Shown: one piece after another, positions 10,263 to 22,140 of the stretch
Numbering within the stretch: position 1 is the first letter of the stretch
Layout: each line of letters opens with the position of its first letter
NCBI RefSeq assembly: GCF_000001735.4
Contig: NC_003070.9
Location: 24,599,971-24,663,970, forward strand
DNA from: Arabidopsis thaliana
Taxonomy: Eukaryota; Streptophyta; Magnoliopsida; Brassicales; Brassicaceae
Length of the DNA stretch: 64,000 nt
Reading direction: 5' to 3'
Position numbers and translations under genes: made by a program
Notes under the pieces: model-generated
The model's database searches: none
What the model was told of the DNA's origin: nothing
The model's input: the letters and a program-made list of their open reading frames with translations, nothing else

Positions 10263-12615
10263 TTTCGTGGATCTTTTCAGAGAATATGCGAGAAAGTCTT
10301 GGTGTCAGAGACTCAGAGAGAAGGAGATAAATGATAAACACAGAAGAGTAACAGATAGATTTGATGAATCTTCTTAATATATATGATTTTTGGTTACGTA
10401 CGATTCTTGGTGCTTATTCATTTAAAATGACGAAATTGCCCCTATGTAAAGAGTATGATTCTTGCCTATTCATTGGATATGACGAAATTGCTCTTGTAGA
10501 GAGATTTGGAATGAATTTTTTACATTTATTTATTAATTGAGTTCTTTTTTTTTGCGGTGAAATAACTAAAAAAATAATTTGTCTCTCTTTTCTATTTTTT
10601 TCTATTGGTGGAAAACAAAACAGAATCGAAAGTAAATAGTAATTTTGTTGAAAGGTTTATTATTCATGTATAAATGAGTCAAAACTCAAAACATAAAGGT
10701 TATCCATTGTGGAACGGTTTATGAGTTAAGTGTTATATTTATACTGATTAAAGGGAATCGTATTTTTGACAAAGTTTAATTTATTTATTAACCGATTCGA
10801 ATATGGGATAAGGTACATGAATTATTCATTTGGGTAAAGTCTGAGTTACGCTGCAAGGTTTTTCAAAGGTTGTTTTTATATTTAGAAGAATTTCTGAAAT
10901 GATTGTGTAATTATTTAGTAATAGAAGATGCCAAAAAAATAAAATTATATAGTGATAGAAAATGTTTTAAAACTAAAAATTTATTGGTGTTTACTTTTTA
11001 GTATTGGGTATGATTGGTACGTTTTCATTGTTACCAATCATGAAAAATTAAAAATGATATCAGTGATATAAAAACAAATACTGTCATTTCTTATACCTTG
11101 ATTACCCACTATTTTATATTAACTAGTTTACCTACCTTTTTGGTTACTGATTGGATATATTATTTAGTTGGATTTTTATCACGCTGAAAGAAGAACAGAT
11201 TGAAAAAAAAAATTACTTAAAGACAAACAGTTGAGTACCTTTTTATTGTTATTAAAATTTTAGTATTAATTAGTTTGTAGCCTACTAGTTCGACGATTAG
11301 GTATTGTATGTAGTATCATCAGCATGTTAGGAGCTTGGCGAAGAAATGAAGAGGGTGTCAAATCTCCACATCTTTTTCAAAATTTTCCCAACCAAAACAA
11401 TCTCTAGACCAACGATTTCCGAAGGACTGAACCCATTAGTGATCATTAGGTAACACAACCGATGCGGCTAGGGACGGATCTAGAATGTAATTTAATGTGA
11501 GGCACCATATATATAAATAGTACTAAGTATAATTTAGTTACCTAAATTGTATTGTGATTATAATTTTTTTTTACAAAAATGACAATTTGGGGACTTGAAC
11601 TCGGGTTAGTATGGGGCACTTGTTGCTGGAAAACCATTTGAACTAACTGAATTACAATGTTTAGTAGTAGCTTAGATAATATTTAGAAGAGTTAGTATGG
11701 GGCACTTGCCCCACCTGCCTCCAACGTGGGTTCGCCACTGGATGCGGCAAAGACATCCTACGTACCTCAAGTTAATTTGTAGTTAAACATGAAAAATCCA
11801 AAATGAATGGTATTCTCACAAAATAAATGATTGCTTTTCACAAAAAAAAAAATTAAAATTAACTCACATCAGCATATTACCAATATGGATATAACATATC
11901 ATTTACAGGTATTTTGGCCAAAAACTACATTTTAGAAGTCAAAAAACAAGAATTTTACTTTGTTAAAATACTAATTGTCAATCTACATTTACAAACATAG
12001 TGAGAACTTGCATATAAAAATAATCAGCGGAGAATTTCTAATAGTCAATACATCAAAGTTGGCGATGAGAATAGAAACCAAAGTTTTAGGTCGCATAAAC
12101 TGATCTGTCGAGGCCGATCCATTTTGTTTTATTTGATTACAAACGCATGTGAACAATGAAAACAATATTGAATATGAATGGCCATTATACCATTTGAACG
12201 ACATCTCACGCCTAACGTACTTGAGCAACTAATACCACAAACTTGAGTCTTTGTCAAAGACTTTTTTGCATGGCTTTCCTTTTAAAAAAATTGAAACATA
12301 AATAGCTTAGCCGAACTCTTAAAAATAAACGAATTTAGTATAATCGCATCTTCTTGTTTTTGCAGCATATATATCATTTACTACTTTTACAATATAGCTT
12401 CCATTCCTCTAAAAGGTCCTTTAATATCATGTTTCTGTTATAAACTCAAAAAGAAAGTGAGATTGTGACTTGTGTACTTAGAGCTTTAGATTGTTTCTAT
12501 GACAGTTTCCAAAAGTTTAGGCACTGCCAGCATGCAATCCATTGGTTATGCTACAAATATTAAATTTTGTTATCTATCACTCTCAGTCATATGTTTTAAG
12601 GCCTCTCACAATTTG
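10263..12615. other. Intergenic region, DUF577 / AAE11
   Basis: About 2.4 kb of A/T-rich DNA without a gene, between divergently transcribed genes. The one structured feature is the hAT-type miniature element at 11469-11740. The minus-strand frame at 11989-12228 has no recognisable content. Confidence 0.5.
11469..11740. mobile_element. hAT-type miniature transposon with 8-bp target duplication
   Basis: The 272-base element is flanked on both sides by GATGCGGC (11461-11468 and 11741-11748), a perfect 8-bp target duplication as made by hAT transposases. The 5' end TAGGGACGGATCTAG and the reverse complement of the 3' end, CAGTGGCGAACCCAC, form imperfect terminal inverted repeats of the common CAGGGGCGGA type. 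GTTAGTATGGGGCACTTG occurs twice inside (about 11604 and 11691). No transposase is encoded, so the element is non-autonomous. Confidence 0.85.
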
Positions 12616-12625
12616 CTATATATAA
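12616..12625 (+). promoter_or_regulatory. TATA box of AAE11
   Basis: CTATATATAA lies about 45-55 bases before the ATG at 12670, implying a short leader of roughly 20 bases. This placement also argues against using any start upstream of 12670. Confidence 0.65.
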
Positions 12626-12669
12626 TATGGATTTCCAAATCTTTATTGCCACACATCCACTCATACAAG

Positions 12670-14720
12670 ATGGATAATCTAGTGTTATGTGAAGCAAACA
12701 ATGTTCCTCTAACGCCCATAACGTTCTTGAAGAGAGCTTCGGAGTGTTATCCCAACCGAACTTCGATAATCTACGGGCAAACTCGCTTCACTTGGCCTCA
12801 GACTTATGACCGTTGCTGTCGTCTAGCTGCTTCTCTCCTCTCTCTTAACATCACCCGAAACGACGTTGTAAGAATTTTTATTTTGCCTTCTGATACTTAT
12901 ATTGGACTTTTTATTATATGCCTTTCCGAGTTACTCGTGCTCACGTGTCATAATCAGCATATGAACCACATGACTTCTCTTTTTCTTTCGTTTTAGTTTT
13001 ATATCTACTGATGACTATCATATTGCTTGTATCATCCTTACTTTTCTTTAGGATGGTACTTATATTTAACGTTAACGTGTATGATGAATCTTTGTTTAGG
13101 TCTCGATTTTGGCCCCAAACGTACCTGCCATGTACGAGATGCACTTTAGCGTTCCCATGACCGGAGCCGTACTTAACCCCATTAACACCCGTCTTGACGC
13201 CAAAACCATAGCCATCATTCTCCGCCACGCCGAGCCAAAGATCTTATTTGTGGACTACGAGTTTGCTCCTTTGATCCAAGAAGTCCTCCGTCTCATACCC
13301 ACTTACCAGTCACAACCGCATCCGCGGATCATATTAATTAACGAGATTGATTCCACTACAAAGCCTTTCTCCAAGGAGTTAGACTACGAGGGTCTCATCC
13401 GAAAAGGAGAACCTACGCCATCCTCCTCCGCAAGCATGTTCCGTGTCCACAACGAGCATGACCCTATCTCCTTGAACTACACGTCAGGTACCACGGCAGA
13501 CCCAAAAGGTGTGGTGATTAGCCACCAAGGAGCCTACTTGAGCGCTTTGAGCTCCATTATTGGCTGGGAAATGGGGATTTTCCCTGTCTACCTCTGGACA
13601 CTACCTATGTTTCATTGCAATGGATGGACGCACACGTGGTCCGTCGCTGCTCGTGGTGGTACTAATGTATGCATCAGACATGTCACTGCTCCAGAGATCT
13701 ATAAGAACATAGAATTGCATGGCGTGACTCACATGTCATGTGTTCCTACGGTCTTTAGGTTTCTCCTTGAAGGAAGTCGAACCGACCAGTCACCCAAGTC
13801 CTCGCCGGTTCAGGTGTTGACTGGAGGTTCTTCTCCTCCGGCTGTCCTTATAAAGAAAGTTGAGCAGCTGGGGTTTCACGTGATGCATGGCTATGGGCTT
13901 ACAGAGGCCACCGGCCCGGTTCTCTTTTGTGAATGGCAAGACGAGTGGAACAAGTAATATATATAACCATTCTGATTTTACATAATATACTACAATCTTT
14001 TATATATAATCATATTGAAGATAACAATTTTTTATTATAAAAATCCAAAATAGACTACCAGAGCATCAACAGATAGAGCTACAACAAAGGCAAGGTGTAA
14101 GGAACCTAACCCTAGCCGACGTTGACGTGAAGAACACGAAAACTCTAGAGAGTGTCCCACGCGACGGGAAGACAATGGGAGAAATTGTTATTAAAGGAAG
14201 CAGCCTAATGAAAGGGTATCTAAAGAATCCTAAAGCAACATCTGAAGCATTTAAACACGGATGGCTTAACACGGGAGACATAGGTGTGATTCATCCTGAT
14301 GGATATGTAGAGATCAAAGATCGATCCAAAGACATCATAATCTCGGGAGGTGAGAACATAAGTAGTATTGAGGTCGAGAAAGTTCTTTACATGTATCAGG
14401 AAGTGCTCGAGGCTGCGGTTGTAGCCATGCCTCATCCTCTATGGGGTGAAACCCCGTGTGCGTTTGTTGTTCTAAAGAAGGGTGAAGAGGGATTGGTGAC
14501 TAGTGAAGGAGATCTCATTAAATATTGCCGTGAGAATATGCCGCATTTTATGTGTCCGAAAAAGGTGGTGTTCTTTCAAGAGCTTCCAAAGAATAGTAAC
14601 GGAAAGATCCTAAAGTCTAAGTTGAGAGACATCGCTAAGGCATTGGTGGTCAGGGAGGACGATGCCGGCTCCAAGAAAGTTCATCAACGCAGTATCGAAC
14701 ACGTTAGTTCGAGGCTTTAG
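12670..14720 (+). CDS. AAE11: Peroxisomal acyl-activating enzyme (acyl-CoA synthetase)
   Basis: A member of the AMP-binding (ANL) family, which joins a carboxylic acid to CoA through an acyl-adenylate. Exons 12670-12867, 13100-13953 and 14054-14720 give 572 residues. The adenylation P-loop reads YTSGTTADPKG, the A5-type motif GYGLTEATGP closes exon 2, the TGD motif is in LNTGDIG, and the C-terminal NGKILK holds the catalytic lysine. The protein ends in SRL, a canonical type 1 peroxisome signal. It belongs to the plant clade with the peroxisomal benzoate/short-chain acid ligases; a short- or medium-chain acid substrate is plausible but cannot be read from sequence. It shares direction with the next gene, 349 bases away. 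Likely At1g66120. Confidence 0.92.
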
Positions 14721-15069
14721 CGTTACTATTCATCGATGTGTTTATGTATATGCGTATGTTTGGATTGATATGTTTCTTAGTTTACATGTATGGATTGTTA
14801 AATTTACGCTAATAATTAAAATGAAGTTATTCAACAAATATTGCATCTTTTATTTGTCTAAAAAAATGGTAAGACAAAAAGAGGAAAAAATTCCACGTGG
14901 ATTCAACAAAATAAAATTGAAGAAGATAATCTCAAAATTCTTAAGGCTCAGGATTCGCCACTTGGAAAACATTCATATCTCTTCACTTTCACTAGAACAC
15001 AGCTCCTGAAGCTGAAGAAGTAGAAAAAAAAAACATTGCGACAACATAACAAAAACAAAAGAACACAAC
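14721..15069. other. Short intergenic region, AAE11 / oxidoreductase
   Basis: Holds the AAE11 3' untranslated region and the promoter of the oxidoreductase. A CACGTG G-box (14895-14900) and an adenine-rich leader before 15070 are visible. No separate gene. Confidence 0.5.
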
Positions 15070-16772
15070 ATGAGTGACACTAAAACGGTGCGTTTTGGTC
15101 TTCTTGGATGTATCAGATTCGCATCAAAGTTCGTCAGAACAGTAACAGAATCCTCAAACGCCGTCATTATCGCCATCAGCGATCCATCACTCGAAACCGC
15201 AAAAACCTTCGCCACCGGGAACAATTTATCGCCGGAGACCGTCACGATATACGGAAGCTACGAGGAGCTTTTAAACGATGCAAACGTCGACGCCGTTTAC
15301 TTGACGATGCCGGTGACGCAACGAGCGAGATGGGCTGTGACGGCGGCAGAGAAGAAGAAGCATGTTCTTGTTGAGAAACCACCAGCTCAAGACGCGACGG
15401 AGCTGGAGAAGATTGTGGAGGCGTGTGAATATAACGGTGTTCAGTTTATGGACGGTACGATTTGGTTGCATCATCAACGGACGGTTAAGATTAGAGATAC
15501 GATGTTTGATTCTGGATTGCTTGGAGATGTTCGCCACGTAAGCGCTCTGCCTTTTTATTCAAATTGCAAAATTGGTCCATAGAATCTTTGACTTTATTTA
15601 TTGCCCCACATATAAGTTAGAATAACACATAAAACCTTTCAATTGTACTAGAACTAGAGTAGAGTTTTTAAGGTGTTCAACGTGTAAGATGTTGTTTCGA
15701 ATGATAACGAACGATAGGTTTCGTCACTTAGTTTAAGTTATATTAAACTATTCATGAGCATACGTTGAAGGATTGAATCTAATCTATAATGTTTCACTTA
15801 TCATTACGCCTAAAGTATATATGAAACATTCTCTGACACATGTTGCAGATGTATAGCACGATGACCACTCCGGTACCGGAGCAAGTATTGGAAAGACTGA
15901 CTAAAGAAGCTATGGGTTTAGCCGGAGCTATCGGAGAGCTTGGATGGTATCCTATAGGCGCAGCTTTGTGGGCTATGTCTTACCAAATGCCGATATCGGT
16001 CAGGGCTCTTCCCTCCTCTGTCTCCACAAACTCGGTTGGCACTATCTTGTCCTGCACTGCCTCTCTTCAGTTCGGTTCAACTGCAACCACAACCGCAATC
16101 GTTCATTGCTCTTTCCTCTCTCAACTTTCAACGGACTTAGCTATCTCAGGTTCTTACCATTGTCTTTATTATACCATAAGTTGAAATAGAAATAGTAATA
16201 GTCTAGGGGACTATAATCAAACTGACCCGAATCGAACCGAATTTTAAAAACTAATTCAAAAACCAAATAAGTAGTATAGTTTGGTTAAAATGGTCATATT
16301 CAATGTAAAACCGTATAAAACAATCTATAGTAGATTTAGTTCTACATTTTATTTAAATTTCCAAAACCCTTATTAAAGACTAATGTATATGTAAAATATA
16401 AGTGATCAGCTTTGTACTAACATCAAATGTCAAAATGAATGTTCAGGCTCAAAAGGGTCGATTCAAATGAATGACTATGTGATACCCTACAAGGAGGACA
16501 AAGCTTGGTTCGAATACACAAGTGGTGCGAAGTTTGTGGACATGCACATTGGTTGGAATGTGACGCCAGAGAGAGTTACAGTGGACTGTAGCGGAACTCC
16601 GGAGACGCAAGAGGCAATGATGCTGAGAGAGTTCACGCGGCTTGTGGAAGGAATCAAGCGTGGCGACTTAGAGGCTGATCGTAGGTGGCCGGATATAAGT
16701 AAGAAGACGCAGTTGATCGTTGATGCTGTAAAGAAATCTGTTGATATTGGTTGTGAAGTGGTTCATCTGTGA
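15070..16772 (+). CDS. Gfo/Idh/MocA-family NAD(P) oxidoreductase
   Basis: Rossmann-fold dehydrogenase of the Gfo/Idh/MocA family, near dihydrodiol and sugar dehydrogenases. Exons 15070-15537, 15849-16149 and 16447-16772 give 364 residues. The nucleotide-binding strand is RFGLLGCIRFASK near the N terminus. VLVEKPPA near residue 102 carries the EKP lysine typical of the family. GELGWYP in exon 2 matches the conserved G-x-x-GWY motif of the substrate domain. No targeting peptide is evident, so it is probably cytosolic. The substrate is unknown. Exon 3 starts in the same codon phase in which exon 2 ends, and the length is normal for the family, so the gene is probably functional. Intron 2 contains an A/T-rich tract with repeated AACCGAA/CAAACC-type words. 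Likely At1g66130. Confidence 0.9.
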
Positions 16773-17342
16773 AACTTGTTGAAATCTTCTGCTAATTAGA
16801 TTATGATATTTATGTTAGTGTCATTGATACATGCTTTATGGTAACTAACTTTTATAAGTCGAAGATGATATGTACTTCATATTTTTATTTGGCACTCCAT
16901 ATGTACTCAAAACTGAGATATGTTAGGTCAGTAGAAGTAGGTGGAGTTTAAGTTTAGTTCTGAATCTCGATACAACTAAGAAGCTCCATAATCCAATACA
17001 GCTATATAAAAAGAGAAAATATAAGAATACTTTCTATCTTATTAAAATAATAAAATGTTAAAAAAATTTAGCATGAGTCGAAATTCTTACACATGTCTCA
17101 ATTTTGTTTTTCCAAAATTTTGCAAATTTATTTCTTTTATCTTGACCAGAAGGCATATTTTATTTGTACATTATAAAGAATGTATTAAATTGTGGATTTC
17201 TTTCTTTTTCTCTTTGGATTTCTTTCTATTTATTTATATAAAATATCAAATAAAAAAAATTTAATTATTTAAGTGAAAATTGAAAATAAAAAACTAATTA
17301 AGGTTTCATTTTAATAGCAAACGCCACCACCTATTTTTGTTG
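16773..17342. other. Intergenic region 3' of the oxidoreductase
   Basis: Probable 3' untranslated region followed by A/T-rich spacer. The 69-residue frame at 17055-17264 is phenylalanine/lysine-rich low-complexity and is not supported. Confidence 0.45.
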
Positions 17343-17883
17343 TCTATATAAACTTTTTATCTCTTCGTAAAACAACATACGACCCACATATATATAACCT
17401 CATCATCTCTCTCACATATATTCACATCCTTGTCTTATCTCTCTTAGTGTACATCTCAAAATCAGTATCTTCTCATTCTCTCTAAACTTTTCCATTTCAT
17501 CATCTATCCAAGTCACGAATGCTGTCATCGGATCCAAAAAGCACATGGATCCTCATATATTGGCTCGACCGGATTCGGATCAGTAAACTTCGAGATGATG
17601 TGTGGTCATGATCCTAGCGAGGTGTTGTCCAAACGATGATATAGAGTATGTCTTATTCATATAGTTATGCAAGTATCTTTTTTTTTAAAAAATCAATCTC
17701 TTGCCTTAATCACATAGTTACATGATATTATTGATATACAGTTATGCCTTATACATATGTTAGTTTCATTAATGCATTTGTTGCAGATACACTTTTCTCT
17801 TCTACCATATACGAAAAGCTATCATAACCAACATTGGATCTCTTGCTGCTCATTCTAATCACGTTGCGAAATCGATATCCAAG
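17343..17883 (+). pseudogene. Orphan promoter with a short spliced open frame (gene relic or ncRNA)
   Basis: A TATA box (CTATATAAAC near 17344) is followed by a pyrimidine-rich leader of about 200 bases, as in active plant promoters. From an ATG at 17608 a frame runs to a donor GTATGT at 17646, and an acceptor TTTGTTGCAG ends at 17786. The joined frame continues to 17883, just before GTTTCTC. It is 45 residues with no stop and no recognisable domain. No further exon can be followed. An in-frame stop precedes the ATG. It may be the 5' end of a decayed gene or a non-coding transcript. Confidence 0.35.
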
Positions 17884-17945
17884 GTTTCTCTCTATTTTCA
17901 GTATTTTTTCTATAAATTATCAGAAACTTTTTGAAAACATAAAAT

Positions 17946-19505
17946 GTAGCTTACATTGATATAGCTTATAGGTGCTATAGGTTTTCAATATCAGGAAATT
18001 TTTAAGTAGACTTTAAAATCACTAGTTCAATAACATTATATATCATGAAACTTTTAAAAATCTATGATTGGATAACATAGGATTTATTATTTTAATACAA
18101 ATCATTTGAAAATGTTTGATTGAATACACCCTTTTAATTGTATGAAACATGCAATGTTTTATTCATCGATCAAAACATCCTAGGATACATGCAATAGCCG
18201 AGAATTATATGATAAAAAAAATCAAAATGTAACCATGTTGAAATGAGAAAATTACCTCAAGCTATAGTACCACTATGAGATCTATTTTGTAGGTTACAAA
18301 AAAAATAGAAAAGAAATTTTGTAAACTACTCAGTATATATGCCGAATATGCCATTCTATCCGTCGGCCAACCCCTAGTTTGAGTTTAGCTCAGCTAACAT
18401 AGAGATGTTTTCCGGTGCAAAAAGCATACTTTTTACGCTAAAGAATACCTATCCACTAGCCGAGCTAAGCATGGACGACTATGGGTTAGCAGATGAAGTG
18501 AATGGTATATTCGAGATATGTAACTAAGTAGTTACGAAGTTTCCTTTTTTATCTTTTTTTGTAGCTTACATTGATATAGCTTATAGGTGCTATAGGTTGT
18601 TGTAATTTCTCATCTCGATATCGTCACACTTTCACTGTAATTTCCGTTTATGTAAATTTTAAACGAATACATTTCTTTAATACATCTAAATGTGCCAATG
18701 GACATATAGTTGTATGAAACATGCAATGATTTATTCATAGCTCCAAACATCTATACGATGCAGACAATAACCGAGAATTCTATGATAAGGAAAGAAAAAC
18801 GTAACCACTTTGACATGAGAAAATTACCTCAAGCTATAGTACTCAGGAGATCTAATTTGTAAGATACAAATAAAAATACAATTTTTTTTTTAGCTAGTCA
18901 GTTACAGTCGCAAATTTCTCGTTAGGTTTATCTGCTAATCCATTGTCTTGGTTTACCTTGGCTAATGTAGATATGATTTCTAGTGCAAAAAGCATGAAGC
19001 GGGGAACATCAAACTGTTATGATCATATAATATAGCCAATTCGTAATCGTAGTTCATGCTTACCTATATTATGGGGCTATACTATATAATTATAATAATT
19101 TGGTGTTCTCCCGTGTCATGTTTCTTACGCTATGGAACATCTCTCCATTAGCCGAGTTAAGCATGGACTCTGGGTTGACCGGTGAGCTAAACTAGAAATT
19201 CACAAATTTTTGTGCTATAGTTTGAGGTAAAAAACTTTTATCTCGATATTGTTTACGCTTTGACTCTCTTTATAAGTTATAAATAAAATGGTGTACTTTC
19301 CGTTCAATTCATCGGGCAACCCATAGTCTAGACTTGACAATTATAGAACCATTATAACTTGATGTTTTCTCACATCATGTTTTTTGCAGTGAACTTCTTA
19401 ACCCATAGTCCAAGTTTAGCTTGGCTAATGAGAAGATGTAATCTCGTGTGAAAAACGCGATGCGTGGTATCACCATGTTAATATGGTCATATAATATAGC
19501 CAAGA
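17946..19505 (+). repeat. Field of rearranged degenerate direct repeats
   Basis: Several blocks recur. A 38-base block (GTAGCTTACATTGATATAGC onward) is identical at 17946 and 18561. A block of about 160 bases starting TGTATGAAACATGCAATG is at 18139 and 18711, including ATTACCTCAAGCTATAGTAC in both. GCTAA(C/T)..GATG..GTGCAAAAAGCAT is at about 18393 and 18961, with a weaker third copy at 19433. ACTAGCCGAGCTAAGCATGGA at about 18456 resembles ATTAGCCGAGTTAAGCATGGA at about 19145. Periods vary (472 to 698), so the blocks have been shuffled. No coding frame spans them. Confidence 0.75.
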
Positions 19506-19610
19506 TAAGAATGAATTATTGGTTGTATGATGAATTGAACATAACGCTCCATATGTAATTGAGTAGATAATTCACAAAGTTTGCTTTTGTAATTTACAAA
19601 GGTACCTCTC

Positions 19611-19633
19611 GTGGGTAGTGGGTAGTGGGTAGT
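19611..19633 (+). repeat. GTGGGTA minisatellite, three units
   Basis: GTGGGTA is repeated about three times in a row, next to the repeat field. G-rich on the plus strand. Confidence 0.8.
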
Positions 19634-19708
19634 ATTGCTTGAGGTAGGTTCTCATCTCAATGTTACGCCTTCACTCTCTACTCACATCATTCTAGGTTAT
19701 TGTTTTCT

Positions 19709-19749
19709 ATCATTTGCATGTTTTTTTTTCTTAAATCATTTGCATGTTT
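19709..19749 (+). repeat. Target-duplicated T-rich micro-insertion
   Basis: ATCATTTGCATGTTT (15 bases) is at 19709-19723 and again at 19735-19749. The copies enclose only TTTTTTCTTAA. Same scar type as at 7502, 23819, 30985 and 57006. Confidence 0.7.
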
Positions 19750-20092
19750 GTTTAGATAATGCCATGTTTTCATGCCAATGCCTCATTGTTTCTATTTACG
19801 TTTGTGTTCAACCGTTCTATTATCTTTGATGATAAGGTGAACTTTTTCAAAAATGAGAGCACGACATTGATAGCATAATTAACTTAATATTTAGTTTACA
19901 ATACATAAACGTTTAAATGGTTTATCCACGTAAGCAAACACTAGAATTGACTTTTGGTCGATCAATCGATAGTGACCATAACATATCAGAAATGGTTTGT
20001 GAAACTCTCACTGTACATAATAGAGTTATGAAGCTGATGCACCAAATTAAGAATCCAAATTCAGCAAAAAAAAAAACAAAAAAAACGAAAGC

Positions 20093-20875
20093 TCAAAGCT
20101 TCAAGGTTAGATCTGGAAGAGAACTTTCCATATCCATCGCTTGCTTGACGTCCAAGAAATCCATTTTTCTTTCACCTAAATTATCATTACCCGCTTCAAC
20201 CGCAACCGCATTCGTAGCTTGCCGGAAACTCCCCGGCCAGAGCATCTCGGCCTCGTCGTCCTCCACGTAAAAAGGTATACAATTACCGAAATACCCCTGG
20301 TTGAACCTGGCAATGTTTCTAATAAGTGTTTCTGGTGTCTGCCTTGTCATGCTGACGTCGTGCGCCGAGGAATGTGCCCGGATTCCCAAAGTCCTGAACG
20401 ATGTCATGTTCCCGTTTCCGCTTCCGTGAAGCGGCAAACACGAGAGAGCGGCTGCTGTGGCAGCAGCCGCATAATTGCTACTTGATCCTCTACCGGGGAA
20501 GACCCCAGCAAGACCCATACGCATAGCGCGTTTGGCGAGTGTTCTCTCACGTTTGTGAGCGTTTTGGTGACCACCTAGCGCTTGAGAGCTATAGAACTTC
20601 CTTTGGCAGTAGTTACAAGAGAAGACTCTCTTTGATACAGATGGTTGTTGTTGCTGCTGCTGCTCCGGGTTACTACTCTCACTCGTGCTCGAAAGTGGCA
20701 GCGTCAAAGACGATGATTCAAGATCCAGATTATTGTTGTTGTTGTTGTTGAAACTGAGGCTAAGATTCAGCGAGATTGGTTTGTAATCTTCCCCAACCGG
20801 AGACAAGTTTGAGGCCACTTGGCTGCTACTACTGCCCGATGAAGCTTCAATTTCGAGGTCTAATATTGGTCTCAT
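20093..20875 (-). CDS. ZFP4: Single C2H2 zinc-finger repressor
   Basis: A plant single-finger C2H2 transcription factor, 260 residues in one coding exon. The finger is at about residues 83-109 and contains the plant QALGGH signature in the DNA-reading helix. EAR-type repression motifs are visible: LNLSL near 36-40 and a C-terminal DLTLKL, with a further LDLEIE at the N terminus. These recruit TOPLESS-type co-repressors in known family members. A run of asparagines lies near residue 45 and a run of glutamines near residue 74. The 5' leader is interrupted by an intron (20913-21830) and carries a uORF (listed). The CAG-rich codons of the glutamine run make a short trinucleotide repeat in the DNA. 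Likely At1g66140. Confidence 0.93.
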   Translation of the reverse strand: MRPILDLEIEASSGSSSSQVASNLSPVGEDYKPISLNLSLSFNNNNNNNLDLESSSLTLPLSSTSESSNPEQQQQQQPSVSKRVFSCNYCQRKFYSSQALGGHQNAHKRERTLAKRAMRMGLAGVFPGRGSSSNYAAAATAAALSCLPLHGSGNGNMTSFRTLGIRAHSSAHDVSMTRQTPETLIRNIARFNQGYFGNCIPFYVEDDEAEMLWPGSFRQATNAVAVEAGNDNLGERKMDFLDVKQAMDMESSLPDLTLKL

Positions 20876-22140
20876 GATTTATGGCAGAAACTTTACGTTG
20901 TTTTTTCTTTTTCTGCAATGATTTTGTATTGAAGGGAATGTTAAAATTATTTTGATCAAAAGGAATAATTTAAAGAAATTGGATTGTTTCTGTCCAAACA
21001 AAGTCGATAATGCATACAAAATATTCTAACAAAAATAATAATTATTTCAGAAATAGATAGTGGAGGAAACATTGGTGTGACCATAAATGGTCCTAACGAG
21101 TCAATGAGTAGACAACATCAGAAGTGCCAAATTTAGTACTGACACATCCATCCATATATCAACCAGTCAACTCTAACTAATTACATTCTTCTATTTCTCA
21201 CTAAACTAAACTTAAATAGTTTCCAAATAATTTCTAGATTCTTTTATCATCTAGCAACTAAGTTTAATTTCTATTGAGACAGAAATAACACAAAACTTTA
21301 GATCACAAAAATTGTAATTCAGTTACTTGGTTTTGCTTTCATTAACAATGAGAACCCAACAAAGAAAAAAACATAAATATACACAAAGCGACAAACAAAC
21401 AAAAAACCCGACAAATAAAACACATATACTCAAAGGAATAAACAAAAAACAGACAAACATATATAGCGAAAAGATCACCGACAGCAAAATCAACTTACTT
21501 ACGAAGCAGATCCATCAACTAAACAATTATCATCTCCAAGGAAATATATTTATTTATTTAATTTTTAGGGTATCCAATGTTTTTGAGCAAAACGAAAAAG
21601 AGGTAAAAAAGAAAAAGTTGAAACTTAAGTTGCTGACACATAAATGGCAATAATATATGTGACCCATTCATATCTAATTTAAAAGTTATACAACCATGCT
21701 AACAATTGTTGATCAAACATCATAACTTCAAATATTGAGAAAGAATTGTCAATTAATCCAAGAACATAGAAATTGAGAGTCTTAGATTTCCAAAGAAAAC
21801 CAATAAAGAAAGATGAAAGAATATTCATACCTTATATAGTTAGGATGATGAAGAGACCAAGGCTTGGGATTTGAGAGAAGAAGTGGGAGTTATGAACAGA
21901 TTTGAGTCCATCGATCTCGAGGTTATTTTGGGGACTTAAAAAGAAAGAGAAGAAGTGAGAGATATGAGAGAGAGACAGAGAGAGTTAAATTGTGAGTGTT
22001 ATGTTTGGTTTGGGAGCACAAAAGAGGAGAGAGTGGAATGTGTATAGTGTAAGATGATGTTTTATTATGGGAAAAGCTAAGGTTGCTGTGAGTGGGAGTG
22101 GAGGGGACAATGGTGGGACGTCTCACACTTAAGTCAGACC
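20876..22140 (-). promoter_or_regulatory. ZFP4: ZFP4 leader with intron and promoter
   Basis: On the minus strand a donor GTATGAAT lies just after 21831 and an acceptor ATTGCAG ends at 20913, so 20913-21830 is probably a leader intron. The first leader exon (about 22010-21831) is rich in CTCTCT and TCTTC pyrimidine runs, typical of plant leaders. The transcription start was placed by composition only. Confidence 0.55.
21840..21911 (-). CDS. uORF in the ZFP4 leader, 23 codons
   Basis: An ATG at 21911 opens a 23-residue frame, MDSNLFITPTSSLKSQALVS followed by three serines, with a stop at 21840, nine bases before the leader intron donor. If transcription starts near 22010 it is the first ATG seen by the ribosome and would lower ZFP4 translation. 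Peptide conservation is untested. Confidence 0.45.
   Translation of the reverse strand: MDSNLFITPTSSLKSQALVSSSS

Noticed and set aside
11570..11610. tRNA gene suggested by a B-box-like GGACTTGAACTCGGG
   Set aside because: There is no cloverleaf or matching acceptor stem; it lies inside the hAT miniature element, where such words are common.
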